A stretch of 64,000 bases of DNA from Strigops habroptila (taxonomy: Eukaryota > Chordata > Aves > Psittaciformes > Psittacidae), in assembly GCF_004027225.2 (NCBI RefSeq), contig NC_044277.2:133330057-133394056 (forward strand), read 5' to 3'. This document shows positions 10,444-23,100 of the stretch, piece after piece. Below the pieces are notes generated by a model, which saw nothing but the letters and a program-made list of their open reading frames with translations, had not been told where the DNA came from and made no database searches. The position numbers and the translations under genes are program-made. Position 1 is the stretch's first letter, and every line of letters begins with the position of its first letter.

Positions 10444-13289
10444 ACTGCACTGGTGTTTCTTCCCCTTCCCTGTTTCAGAGCTGACAATTTTCACTGTCCT
10501 CTCAAGAAAATTCTCAGCTGGAGTAAAGCTCTGGAGCATACACAGAGCAATCACAGCCACGTGCTGGGAATAATGCATTACTCTCTTCTGTACAGGGCAA
10601 GGGCAGTCTTCAGCTTCCTGAAGCTTTTCCTGTTAAAATGCTAATCCTGAAAGAAATTAAAGGAGCATCATGGAGGTCTCTCCAGAGGGAGCACCCCAGC
10701 CTGCTGAGGGATCTTGTACCTTGGACATAAATGGCAGGGGTTTGCTAGCAGGGACTGACCAGTGTGGAAGGAGACCATGAAGAGCCTCCTCCACATCCAT
10801 CTCTGAAATATGTGAAAAAACAGCCGGTTACCTGCCAACACTTCTGCCCATCTGAGGAGCACATGGTGTCCTGGATCAGGGATATTTAAGAAAGCAAGTA
10901 GCAGCCTTCAGGGATGAGTGATGCTCTTGGAGATGTGGGGCTGGAGATTCTGTGGAGGAGATGGCTGGGGAGATGGGCTTTTGGCTGGAGGCACTCTACC
11001 ATAGAAGGGGACATCTCTGAGGGACCCACACTGGGCCAGGGACAACCCTGAGGGACTACGGCCAAGGGTGACCTAAATAAAAGACAAAGAACAGCAGGGG
11101 GAAACCAGCAAAAAGCATGCAGAAGCCAAAAGCAACCAATACACCCAGCATGGCAGACAGAAACCAGTTGCCTCACCAAAGAGACTGGAACAGACCAAGT
11201 GTAACCTGTGTGGGAAATCAGAGAAGCTGCTTAGAAGAGCTAAGCATTGGGAATGGGGAGGAAAGCTGTTTACTTTGGGGTTTAATTGTTGTTGGTGCTT
11301 TGGGTTTTTTCAGCCTAATTACTGAATACCCTAATCAGTAATCAGAAATGGATGTTAATTGGCAATAAATAATAAAGTAAAAATTCCACAAATTGAGACT
11401 ATTTTGCCCGTGATACCCTCAGCACATTATGCTGGCTGACATGAATAAGGAGGCCATAACCCCTTATTACCCATTCACACCGTAAATCTACCCTAGTACA
11501 ACATACTCTGCACTCACCATCTTGAAAACTATATTATTCATCACAAAAGTTACTCATGCATTTCCAATGGTATAATTCATCTTTGGACCTATATCTTATG
11601 GGAATCTGGCAAATTATCATCTAGGTAATTGATGTTTGAGGCATCAATGGGAACAGCAGGAACTGAGAAGAAATCCAAATCTTTTGGTCCCATGGGACTT
11701 CTCAAGGAAGCCAGGTAGGTTTTGTATAAAAATATTTGAAAGTTTTCAAATAGATTTTAGTCTAGTGGAGTGCTCATGCATTTTAGGTAAAACCACTAAA
11801 ACAAGGCGTTTAGAAATGGATAAATCTCAAATATCTGAATAAAATTCTGAGTTGCACACGTCTTGCAGTTAAAACATTGTAATTAAACAGGAGAAAAAAA
11901 GATTGATATTATTCACTGCAAAATTTGTTTTCTCCATTTTGCTGTGTGTTCCAGCAACTCCCTTTTATCGAAGGGATCCTTCAGAACACAGCACTGCTCT
12001 CCTTCTTAATGCTGTTGTTTAGAATGAACATCTGAAGTGGACAATACAAACAAATAAAGCAACCCTTTGAATCATGCTACTGAAAGTGGAGTTTGCTGGA
12101 AACTACTTCTAAAAAACAGTTGTTAGGTTAAAATCCAAACTGAAACCCTCCTTCTTCATGCTGATACTCAGAGTACAAAAGCTACCTGTGTGGATGGCGA
12201 TTTTTATGCCTGTGCCTAACTTTTAGTACCGTGGGACTATTTGTGGTAGTGCAGATAAGCACAACCATGAGTGTTTGCAGAAACTGAGCTTATCTCCAGC
12301 CCGTATTAGCAGCATTCAGGGTACTCGAGCAGACACACACTGCTTTCTCTCAGGAGCCACGGGGTGAATAGCCTCCAAGTTTCAGATCTCCTTTTCCACT
12401 CTGACTTTAAAGTTAAAACTTCAGAAGTCTGCAGTAAGAACCTTTGGGGATTAATGTAATTCATTCTTTCCTGTCCAAGTTTTACATTGCGGGGTTATTA
12501 CGCTGTTCACCACAACTGCGAGCTCTTGGCCAGAGACAACTGTTTCAGTTTATTTTAACAGGGTGTTTACCTTATTAAAGTAATAACAAAGAAGGATGAT
12601 TGCATTAATTACTACATCAAGCTAGCTGCCATGGCACTCCCCCACCAGCCCTCAAATCAATTAGTTGCATCTGTAAGTCGAGTGATTGAAGGGGGTTTTT
12701 TTATTATTCCTTCCCCCCCCCCCCTTTTTTTTTTAACCATTTTGCCATTAATAGTGTCTCTTTGAATGAAAGCTATTGTTCTTCACTGAGAGGGTGGGAA
12801 GATTTAGATGGTCTCCTAACATGTGGTAAGAGGTTCGAGGCTTGATTCATGGTTACTCAGAACCTTCTCAAGTGATACATACCCCACAAAGTGATTTTAA
12901 ATACTACTATTTTCAACTGATAGCATTTTAAACTCGCCTTGCCCTGGTATAATTGGTTATAGGGGTGTCAAAAAAAGCAGTAAACCTTTGGGGTTGTCAT
13001 ATCTCTATGAACAAGTGGCATTACTGGTGTCACACTAATGTACATCCAGCATTAAGAACATGACCAAAAATAGCTACATTTCTTGGGTTTATGTTAGATC
13101 TAGTTTCCTAAGAAAACAATGCATATGTGCTGTATGCAGAGGCGTGAGTGTACTTCTTTATCTCCCTCCTAATAACTTTTGAAACCATCAACTATTTCAG
13201 AAAGTCAAATGGGCAGCAGTCACAAAGGTCCAGCTAGTTTCATGAAAGGAAAGGGCTGGATAAAGAAAGGAGAGAACGCTTGCCCCTGC
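10444..13289. other. Intergenic, no supported gene
   Basis: No gene or CR1 recognised. The stretch at about 12430-12700 is non-repetitive, with TTAATTA, TAATGTAATTCATT and GATTGCATTAATTAC words, and looks like a possible conserved non-coding element. The rest is unremarkable AT-rich sequence. Confidence 0.6.
12713..12734 (+). repeat. C12-T10 homopolymer pair
   Basis: Twelve C followed directly by ten T. The opposite strand reads A10-G12. The tract is likely length-variable. Confidence 0.9.
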
Positions 13290-13565
13290 ATTATAGAATT
13301 ATAGAATGGTTAGGATTGAAAAGGACCTCAAGATTATCTAGTTCCCCCCCTCTGCCTTGGGCAGGGACACCTTCCATTAGACCAGGTTGTTCAAAGCCCG
13401 GTCCAGCCTGGCCTTGAACACTGCCAGGGATGGGGCAGCTACAGCTTCTCTGGGCAACCTGTGCCAGTGTCTCACCACCTGCACAGTAAAGAATTTCTTC
13501 CTTATATCTAACCTAAATCTCCCCTGTTTAAGTTTGAGCCAATTAACCCTTGTCCTATGTTGCAT
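13290..13565 (-). mobile_element. CR1 LINE 3' end, minus orientation
   Basis: It starts with degenerate ATTATAGAATTATAGAATGG, the reverse complement of the CR1 3' terminus. It continues through the conserved tail with CAGCCTGGCCTTGAACACTG and TTCTTCCTTATATCTAACCT. The minus frame at 13377-13565 gives the familiar CR1 ORF2 C-terminus ([30 protein letters not shown]). It ends abruptly near 13560-13570, where the sequence jumps to a much more upstream part of CR1. Confidence 0.92.
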
Positions 13566-13892
13566 GGGACAGTGTCAAATGCTTTGCACAAGTTCAGGTA
13601 GAGGATGTCAGTTCTGTAGCCCCATCATAGAAGGCCACCACGTTGGTCAGACAGGATTTGCCCTTAGTGAATCCATGTTGGCTGTCACCAACCACCTCGT
13701 TGTTTTTCATGTGCCATAGCATAGTTTTCAGGAGAATCTGCTCCATGGTCTTGCCAGGCACAGAGCTGACACTGACTGCTCTGAAGTTCCCTGAGTCTTC
13801 CATTTTTCCCTTTTTAAAAATAGGGATTATTTTTCTGTTTTTCCTGTTGTTGGGAACTTCACCTGACTACCATGATTTTTCAAATATGATGG
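13566..13892 (-). mobile_element. CR1 LINE reverse-transcriptase core fragment, minus orientation
   Basis: The minus frame at 13594-13803 matches the RT core of CR1 ORF2: a NFRAVSVSSVPGKTMEQI-type motif followed by VGDSQHGFTKGKSCLTNVVAFYD. The catalytic YxDD region is absent. The fragment lies in the same orientation as the 3'-end piece to its left, with the part of ORF2 between them missing. This could be one copy with an internal deletion, or two insertions. Confidence 0.85.
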
Positions 13893-14138
13893 AAATGGCC
13901 TCAAGTTGCGCCACAGGAGGTTTAGACTGGATATTAGGAAAAGTTTCTTCACTGACAGGGTTGTCAAACATTGGAACAGGCTGCCCAGGGAAGTGACAGA
14001 GTCACCATCCCTTGAAGGTATTTAAAAGACTTTTAGATGTGGCTCTTATGGACATGGTTTAGTAGTGGACTTGGCAGTGCTGGGTTAATGGTTGGACTCT
14101 TAAGGATCTTTTCCAACCTAAATGATTCTATGATTCTA
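13893..14138 (+). mobile_element. CR1 LINE 3' end, plus orientation
   Basis: It begins TGGCCTCAAGTTGCGCCACA and ends with AATGATTCTATGATTCTA, the CR1 3' terminus on the plus strand. The subfamily differs from the neighbour to the left: it has the 'GTAGTGGACTTGGCAGTGCTGG' type of tail. It is inverted relative to the two minus-strand pieces it abuts, with only a few ambiguous bases at the junction. Confidence 0.93.
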
Positions 14139-17100
14139 AGTGTCTTTAACATGTCTTTTCTTTATAAAGACAGACCTTCCTGACAGTTGACCCTGCTTAT
14201 AAAAAGTCAGGCAACAAGGTCCAGTGTGTCTTGACAAAGATTTTGAAGCAAAAATACATAGATTTCAAACGGGAACTTCCCTGGGACCCCCACCCACAGC
14301 ATCTCCTGCCAAGGTCCAGGGACATGTCTCAGCTCAGCCTGGGGCCTTCAGTCCCTGCCTGAGCCATGCTGTAGGTGTGCCCATCTCCGACCCTGCCTCC
14401 TGATGGGCCTGGGACCTGCACTGCAGATAGCTGCACTCCCAGATGGACCCCTCAGACCTAGGACAGAGCTTGTCATGCAGAACTATATGCATAACATTTC
14501 ACAACGAAGGCCATCTTCATGGTGCATGAGCACCAGGTGATAACCCAGCCAAAATGGACCAGAGGAGCCCTGACAAGTGGTCATGCTCAGTGCTGCAGAG
14601 GAAGGCAAAAAACCCCCCAGGGACCAGTGCCAGTCTGCCCCAAGGGAAAATTCCTTCCTGACCCCAGCGCTGGCAATCGGCTACTCCCTGGCTACTCTCC
14701 AAAGACTGAAGCAGCACACTAGCACTGCCTATTCCCTTTCCTCCCTTAGAAGCTCCTCAGAGCTTCTCTGATGGGGATAAGCAGCAAGTCCTTCAGCATT
14801 TGTAGCAGTACCCTACAGCTGTCAGTTGCAGCTGTAGGTAGAAGGATGACAATGGAGCTGGCTGATGCTTCCCAGTTCTAATTTTATCTAAACCAGATCA
14901 TGAGCGGTTTGAAAAAAAAACCCAAACCCTTAGAGCTGCTCTAAGCTAAACCAGCTGTTTATCAAGAGCCTGCAAGGGCAGGCAACAGCAATACTATTCC
15001 TGTCATCTCCTGTCTTCAGCATTCTGCCTGCCACCAGCTGCAGAAGCCACTGGGTCTAAAGATTTCCCAACAACAGAACAAATTGCACAGTGGGGAGATC
15101 CATCTTGTTTTGGTCCCATTGTTCTAACAGTACAAAATGTCTCAGTGCAGCAGAGAATCTGGCTGTTAGCATCTCTCCCAGCTTCTAATAGGTTTCAGCA
15201 AGAAAATGTGTTGCATGTCCCATTTATTGAGAGTTCATAATCACAGTCAGAGACATTCAAACAGATTTTTTAGGGAGAAAAATTGTTGCACATCAGACAT
15301 GTCAGCTTAGGTTGCTTGAGATGTGAATAGGAGGAAATGCAGGAGAAGCTTCTTCACAGCAAAATTACCAATGGCAGCAGGGGCATCACTTTTTGATGTA
15401 AGTAATGACCTCAGTGTCACCATTGCAGTCAAGTAACAGGATTAGGAATTGCTCTGGTATCTCTGGGATAAATTCTGATAGTGGATGCTCCATTTGGCTT
15501 CCATTTCCTTCAGCTGGGCCTCACATATGCATCTAAGAGTAGCATTTGGCCCAAAAAGAGGAATCAGCACTTCTGTTATAAGCAGAAGCATTTGGTATGC
15601 CTCACGTGGGATTTCATTCCTGGTTGGAAAAGTCTGGGGAGATCAACAGGGTTCCTTTGTGGCCCAATGATTTAAGGTGTGTTGATTTGCATGACTTCAT
15701 CTTCCACCTTCCAGCACTCATGAGGCTTTACTGAATTAACTGAAAGAGAGGCAGCAGAGGAGTGGGAGAATGGGACTGTCCCACACGGATCATTCATGTG
15801 CGCTGGTACTTACAACATTAGAGAATTCCTGTGTTTAGCAAGAAATAGAAAAGAGCCCACCCACCATTGCTGCACCCTGGTGCTTACGGTATTACGCCAT
15901 GCAAAGTAATAGAGGGTATGTGTGTATTTAAAAGAGTGTTTCAAAGCCAAGTGTGGTAAAGAAAATACCTAGCATGATAATAAATCACTTAAGATGTTTG
16001 CAGTCTTACAAAACAGGAATTGTTGAGAATTTTAATGTTTCACTCCACATTTTCTTTCAAAGGGATGGAAGGAGAGAAAGTTTTCAATTTGTCTTGCAGA
16101 CATGCAATTTTTATGTTCATGTTATATCTTCAGTTATGTCATTGAGAAGCACTCAGGAGAATTTGCTTCCATGGCAATACCTTCTGAAATGAAGAATTAA
16201 ATTCCATGCTAGTTGTAATGATAGGAGAATTCTCATCTTCATAAGAAATAACATGTTCATAGCCAAGGCACTTAACTGGGACTCAGGGCACATAAAGAAC
16301 AATTCAAGTGCCGAAGCACTTGCACTTAATGCAATAAATGCAAAGCAGCTCTGATGCCCTATGGTTCCAAGAACTGTGCTTGAGGCTGGCAAATGTGACA
16401 CAGGACTCTGCAGCACATCTTCAACCTCTGGACAGGCAGATGAAGGGCAGGCAGGGTGTCTAAAAGGGCACTGGTTACCTTTGCTTAGGCACTGGTATTG
16501 CTATGCATATTCCTCCATAGGAAATTCCTCTGATTCTGGATTCAATGGGAAACACAAGACAGCATGTGTTTCTGTCTTATTTACTATAATATCCTACTCT
16601 CTCTCTCACCATAAAGTAAGTCCTGGTATAGACTCGGGTCTCCTCTGTCTACTAAAAAGTGACTATTATAGCAATGGTACTCTCAGTAATTCGTCACAAA
16701 TCCAAAGATTACATCTTTTAATGCAGGCAAGTAATCTTATACTACATCAGATAATATTCACCTACTCTGATGTTTTTTCCCAGCACAGCATTGTGCATAA
16801 TTCTGATGATTAAGTGACCAACAGGTGCTTATTTAAAAGCTACAGGAGCATAAGCCTTTGAAAGTAAGAAGGAACTGCAGATTGACCAAAGCAAAGGCTG
16901 AAATTGAGCTGGGATGTCATTAAATTGCACTCTGAGAAGATGAAGATGCTAAAGATCTTATGAAAGAATATGGAGACAGAGGCAAAAGAAGTTACTGACA
17001 GGGCAGGCATTAAAGTGATATTGGTTGGAAAGAATACAAGTCGATGTAAAATAGGAGAGGAAATAGCATCTCTATCAAGAAGAGGATAGCAAGTAGATCG

Positions 17101-20100
17101 GACAGAGTACGTTTACACTGTAGTGACTCTAGAGTAGACATGCGTAAGCAAGAGATGCATAGAAATGATGCCATAGTGTTTACTAGATTTTTCTTTCAAT
17201 CTTACTGACAAGATGAGATCCATCAGAGGTTAACTGCAGGTGGGAAATCCAGAGCAAAGCCAGGGAAGTAAGGTATGCTCAAAGGCATAAAGATAAATTC
17301 AGGAACATTGGCTTCATTTGAATTACCTTATGAAACAAGTGTGTTTCAACTGATAACAGTTGATCACCTTCATTGTGATCTGAGGAGAAAAAAAATGTAT
17401 ATGGGCTTCCCTACAGTTGAGCATTTAGTGAAATATTTACTCCAGAAGAAGTGTCCTTAGCAGCGATTACCCAAAGTGAACTGAGCTGAAATCAGAATTG
17501 TATAGAACAAGACTAACTATGCATGGACTTACAGCAAAATAACAATTCTGGAATAGTTATCTTGGAGAAACTCAAGTTTAATCAAACCTATGTGCTTGAA
17601 AAGAAAATAAAAATAACTTTAAATAAAATCTATTGGGGTAGTACTTCAAAGGCTACCCTCAGCTCCTTTGGTTTTGTCCCAGGAATTGTATTTTGAGTAG
17701 AGCTTTACTGCTTTTGAAAGGTTGCAAAGAGGAGCACTCAATTCTACAAGATCATGGAAATTAGAGCTCCTTTGGCAGCCCAGTGTGGTACTGTTCCCCA
17801 TGGCCTCATTTGGAGGAGAACTGCCCAGAGGCCAAACTGCCCGTGACTGGGAGCACGTACACTTCTCACTAGTGTCAATAGAAATTCCATGCACAGACCT
17901 ACGTAGTAAATCACTCTGCATACTTACTGTAAAAATTGGTGGTAAGGAGAAATAGGAGATTTTTCAGGAGCTTATGCTTTGTGAGAATGATTGATATCAT
18001 CATGCATAAAGTATTGAATATTTAAATGGGCTGGGAATCTCATCTGCTGATTACTTGATGTTAAACTGTGTCATTTCAGAACTCAGAATACTCTTTCAAA
18101 GAATTTTCTAACTTTCTCACTCTCTCTGGAGTCATTAATTATACGGTTTTGAGAATCAGTCAAGGGACATACTTAGTTTTTTTCTCTGATAGGCAGAGAA
18201 ATACAGTTTGAACTATTCTACTTAGTCTCTCAGCAAATTAATAGACTGGCATATGTGCTTCCTTGGCTAACACTTCTCACCTGTGACAACTGTAGGTGAT
18301 TATTTTGCCCAAGTGAAACCTATTCTGGGCATTCTCAATGAGCAAACCTGTCTTTCCAGGTTCAATAAAATTTGGTATGCGTTTCACCCTTGGAACTTAG
18401 ATCTTTCATTAATAAGTTGTATGGCAGTTAGAACTGACTTATTGCATTTGAATGTTGGTCTCCAAAGAGACAGCGATAGTGGGAGCAAGAGTGCCAGTGT
18501 TGTTCTTTAAAGATGAGGTAAGTTACATCCTGCCCAAATTTAAGAGAGAAACGAGTTTGTAGCAGTTATTTTTATTATGACAGGGATGGTTGCAATGGTT
18601 GCAGAAAAGCAGCTGCACAAAGACTTTTTTTTAGGATAAAGGCTGGTACGAAGCTGAGTAATTCTCCTATTTCAGGTAGAACTAGCTTTAAATTCACCCT
18701 GAAGTCTAAAGGCCAACAGAGATTTGGCAAACCCCACTATTTTAAAACTACTGATTGTTGCCCAAATGTTTACAGAAGTCCCATTAGAGCAACATCTAAT
18801 GAAATACCATGTTTTTCAGGTAGAGCTTTGTAAAAGTGTTCTCCTTTGCAAACATCATTTATATATATAAAAATACAAAGAGAAAGCCACATGTTCAAAA
18901 CTGAAACCAAAGCAAGGGCTCTCTGCCCATTATGATCACCCAACACACCACATCCGTAATGCCTCCCTCCCAGTGTCACTCTTTACAGACTAACACCGTC
19001 ATGTGTGTTGCTGTACCTGATGCTGATGCCACACCTCATGTCCCAGTGAGTTGTAGACAAGTTCATGTACAAAGAAATGTTAAGGCTGGTGCAAGAAGGA
19101 AGGAAACAATGGCTCCACTGCACTTTTTCCATGTCTTAAGCCGTTAACCTTGCCTATTCATTTGAATGACCTGAGAAGAAATAAACAGTACACTAAGGAG
19201 ACAGCACAGAAGAACTGGTGCAGTCATGGTGTTCTGAGACTTGTTTGTAAAGCATTTTCAAATATTCAAATGAAGGATGGTGGAGGTTGGGTTATTACTA
19301 GTAAACTCCAAGTAACTTATTGAAGTGTTCATGAGGTGAACACAAGAGTTACATCATTAGTCTTCTTAGAACTTTTCACAATTGAATTCTACAAATCAGC
19401 AAACAATGAAATTACTCCATTGGTTATTGGGTGTGGTAATGTTTACTTCACCACTACAAGTTGCTTTTATTGGGCATTGTTATATCAGCTAATCATTAGC
19501 AGGTTTGCCCTTAGGAAATTTTGTTTAGCAAATGGAAAATATATCTGTTTTTAATGTGAAACAGTTGACAAGAAGGATTATGGATATTAGATGAGGGTTT
19601 GGATTTCGAAAGGGAGAAATGGAATGTGAGAGGCCCCAAAGCACGTATATTCCTGAGCCATCTGTTATGCCAACTACACAAAAGTGAAAGAGGGCCAGGA
19701 ACTGCTTAAGCTTGGGAGTGCTGCCATGAACACCAAGGAAGGGGGACCCACAGACAGGACCCTAAGAGCCACAGACTTTAGGGCAGGGAGGAAAGAGGAG
19801 CACCTCAAGCAAACTGAGGATCCAAACTGCATCCACTTTGCTTTTCAGACTCCAGTACTCCCACCACCCACATGCTAGAAACAATTGCAGTCTTTAGAGT
19901 GATGAGTACTCCAGAAAGCTTTCAGGGCAGTGCTGGAGTTTGGAGCTGGGGAGTGCTCAATAAATTAATTTGCCCCATCTCATGTTGAGTCTCTGCTACT
20001 TTATTTTGATTTTTTTATTGAACAGCCAGCCTCTCTCTCCCCCCTGGAAAAATTCTAATGTTGATGAAGACTGAGAAGCATTTTACAAATCAAGAAATAG

Positions 20101-23100
20101 AGGAAAGCTCCAACCCTTCACATCTCAGGTAGAGAGGAAATTTACCATAACTTTGTTTGAAACACCAGAGCTGTTTCTTTTCTTTTTGCAGTAACCATTG
20201 GACTTTTTCCTTGGATATTTTACAGTTCTTTAAAAGCTGGATTCTATCATAAGCTTTGAAAAGCAATTATTAACTTCTTGAAAAGCCAAAAGGTACTACA
20301 GGATTGATGGAGCATTAAAATGTAGCAAAATAGATATGCACAAGAAGTTACAAAGCATAGAAGCACTTGAAGAAAACTTCTGCTACAGCAGAAATACACA
20401 GTACTCACAACCCAGATAGTGGAAACATATAGGAAGTGTTTTCTTCAAAACCTACCTACTTCAAAACTTCCCTCACAAAACTCAAACACTTCCATTACAC
20501 ACTACATTCATTTAACATGATGTAGAAGACTAAGTATAATACAGGGTAAATGTAAATCCCTCGGTCCAGGAAGCAGAAAGACTTGTTCAATCTGCCCGCC
20601 ACATGACACCTCTTGTCCAGGCAAAGACATCTGTTGAGGTGGTGGTCTTCTGGGATGTAAACATCACTTAATTCATAACAGAAGAAAGATCACTGAGTTG
20701 TTTGAAAGATCGCTTGCAAGAGGTGACAATTTTCAGTCACTGCTTAACTGAGATTTAGTCTTGAATCCTGTTTGTGGGAAAAACGTGTACCTTCTTCAGC
20801 CATTCTATGACTAACTTGCAGCTGCTAGATTTCCAGGCTAGCAGGTATAGCTTTGAAGAGGAAATTTTCACTGTCCTTATCACCTTTAACTGACCCAAAA
20901 GCCAAAATTAAATGTACAATGCTGGGGAGCCATGTGTTACCAACCTCAAAGACTCTCCTTTTATCCATGTACTTCTCATGTGGTACAGAAAGGCATAAAG
21001 ACAGAGTTCTCCCATTCAAATTTGGGTCATAAAAAGTTGATTTATCACTTGAGAGGAGAGTCATTATTTATTTACAAAAAAACCCCACTGGTTTGATTTG
21101 GTGTGTATTTACCATCATGTCATTAATGCCTCTCTTCCTTTCACACACACGCCACTGTAGCTTCCTCTATTCCCAGTGCCATATCCCCAATTTACTCCCC
21201 AAAACTGAACATGGTTGCAGCTCAGCTGGGCATCTGGACTCTCCAGAGTTGTTGTCTTGATACAAATGGCTTACAGCAGCCATCAGCTTGCAGACAGACA
21301 AGGTGGATTCAAAAGGCAGTATTTTCCCCTTTCCTGTACAGTTAAGGAGGCAGCAGTTGGCTGCTGCTACCAGCCGGGATATAGTTCATCTACCCACATG
21401 GAAAGCAGTAGATAAAACCACAAAAGAGAGACAGCTTGGCTCTCATGGTGTCCACTACAGCACTGTCATTGACTTCAGGGTGGTTGTGAGGTCACTTCAT
21501 ACCTTTTACATGAGCCAAGTACATTGCATGATACTTCTGCTTCCTATGGACAATTTGTTGTGTATGTTTCAAACTTGAAAAAGGACTTGATTTTCTTTAA
21601 TTTGGCAAACAAATGAATAACAAAAGTCAATAAAAGGAAAGAAAAAGCTACAAGAGACTTTTATTACGAGAGTAAGAAGAGTAAGATCTAATGGGTTTGC
21701 ACAATTTTATTTATAGTTAACTTAGTGTTTAGAGAAGTTAGATAAGGTGTCTAGATAAGATAATGCTCCATATGGCATCACAGAGATTGCGCTATAAATG
21801 TCTTCAGTTTTACTGAACCACACTTTATTTAACCTCATTTTATAAATAACACAAATGATTTAATTACTTTCCATCAAGCAAAAGTTAGATAAATATTACT
21901 GAAACACAACCTGACTTTTTGAGCTTTTATTTACACTGCCTTGACAGCAATACACTCTTATAAATCAATGTTCTTCGGCACAGAGGTTTCATGTCTGAAG
22001 AAGTGTTTGATCATGAAGCTTCAAAGGCAACACAGAGAACAGAAATTCAGAAACATCTTTCATGTTTAAAGAAACCACTGAATATGCTCTAGTAATCCAG
22101 ATTATTATCAAACCTTGACCAGATGCTCACCAGATCTCACCTGTGGTTCAGGATTAGGAGACTGGCTGCAATTTCACTGTAAGAAATGCCCAAGAAATCT
22201 CAAGACAAGACACCTATTATCCCAGTGGTACAGTTATAAACCAACATAGAACCACTGTAGCAATTTAGTGCCCAAGGGTTTCATGTATCTGAAGAGAAGG
22301 TCTTGAGCATATCAAATGTATACAGGGTGTGTGGATATGAAGTATTCCATTGAGCTTTTTGCAAGTGTATAAACTGTGTTAAAACTAATGTTCAGCCAAA
22401 TTACAATTGTAGCAATTATTTACTATTTCCTTGAAAATTAACAGTGAGATTCAACCAAAAATAACAGCAAATGAGAACACACATACACTCAGGGTCCATC
22501 CAAACCATCTCACAGTTCCTGCCTATGACTGCTATCATAGAATTCATGAAGTTTTCTACATTTCAATGAGCAGTCCCAAATAACCCCTCAGTTTCAGAAT
22601 TACCTAAAACCTGGTGAACTCCATTTGTGAAATTCACATGTTGTGAAATCAGATTTCCCAAACTGAAGCACTGTCACACTTCAAGAAAGTTAAACCCCAA
22701 AACCTTATTTGGTGGCCCAAGTTTGGTGTGGTTCCTTTGAAAAGAAACAGTAGCTTCCCAAACATACATGTCATGTTCAACTGACATTTTGAAGACTCTG
22801 CTAAAGAATGTAAATTTATTCATCAAAAAGGGCAAAATTACATTTTTATGATACTTTAGTAGATACCTATACTATTCCTCACCTCATTGTCCCTCACTAG
22901 GGGTCCAGCTCATAAGAATCTTCTATTGGCCTCACTAAGCTTTTAAGGAAAGCCCAAGGATAAATTTATTGAGAAACCATGATTAAAATAAGACCTTTGT
23001 TTAGTAAATAGAAACAGGCATTTCAAAGAGGCTTCTGGGTGCACCATGCTGGCCTGCTTTGAAAAATGCTCAGCACCTGCAGTTCCCCCTGCAAAGGAGG

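Noticed and set aside
10232-10644. Repetitive GREGK and FPSLP proteins
   Set aside because: They arise from the (GGGAA)n microsatellite, which opens several frames at once.
16361-16813. 150-codon plus-strand frame
   Set aside because: No domain or conserved motif; ordinary intergenic composition.
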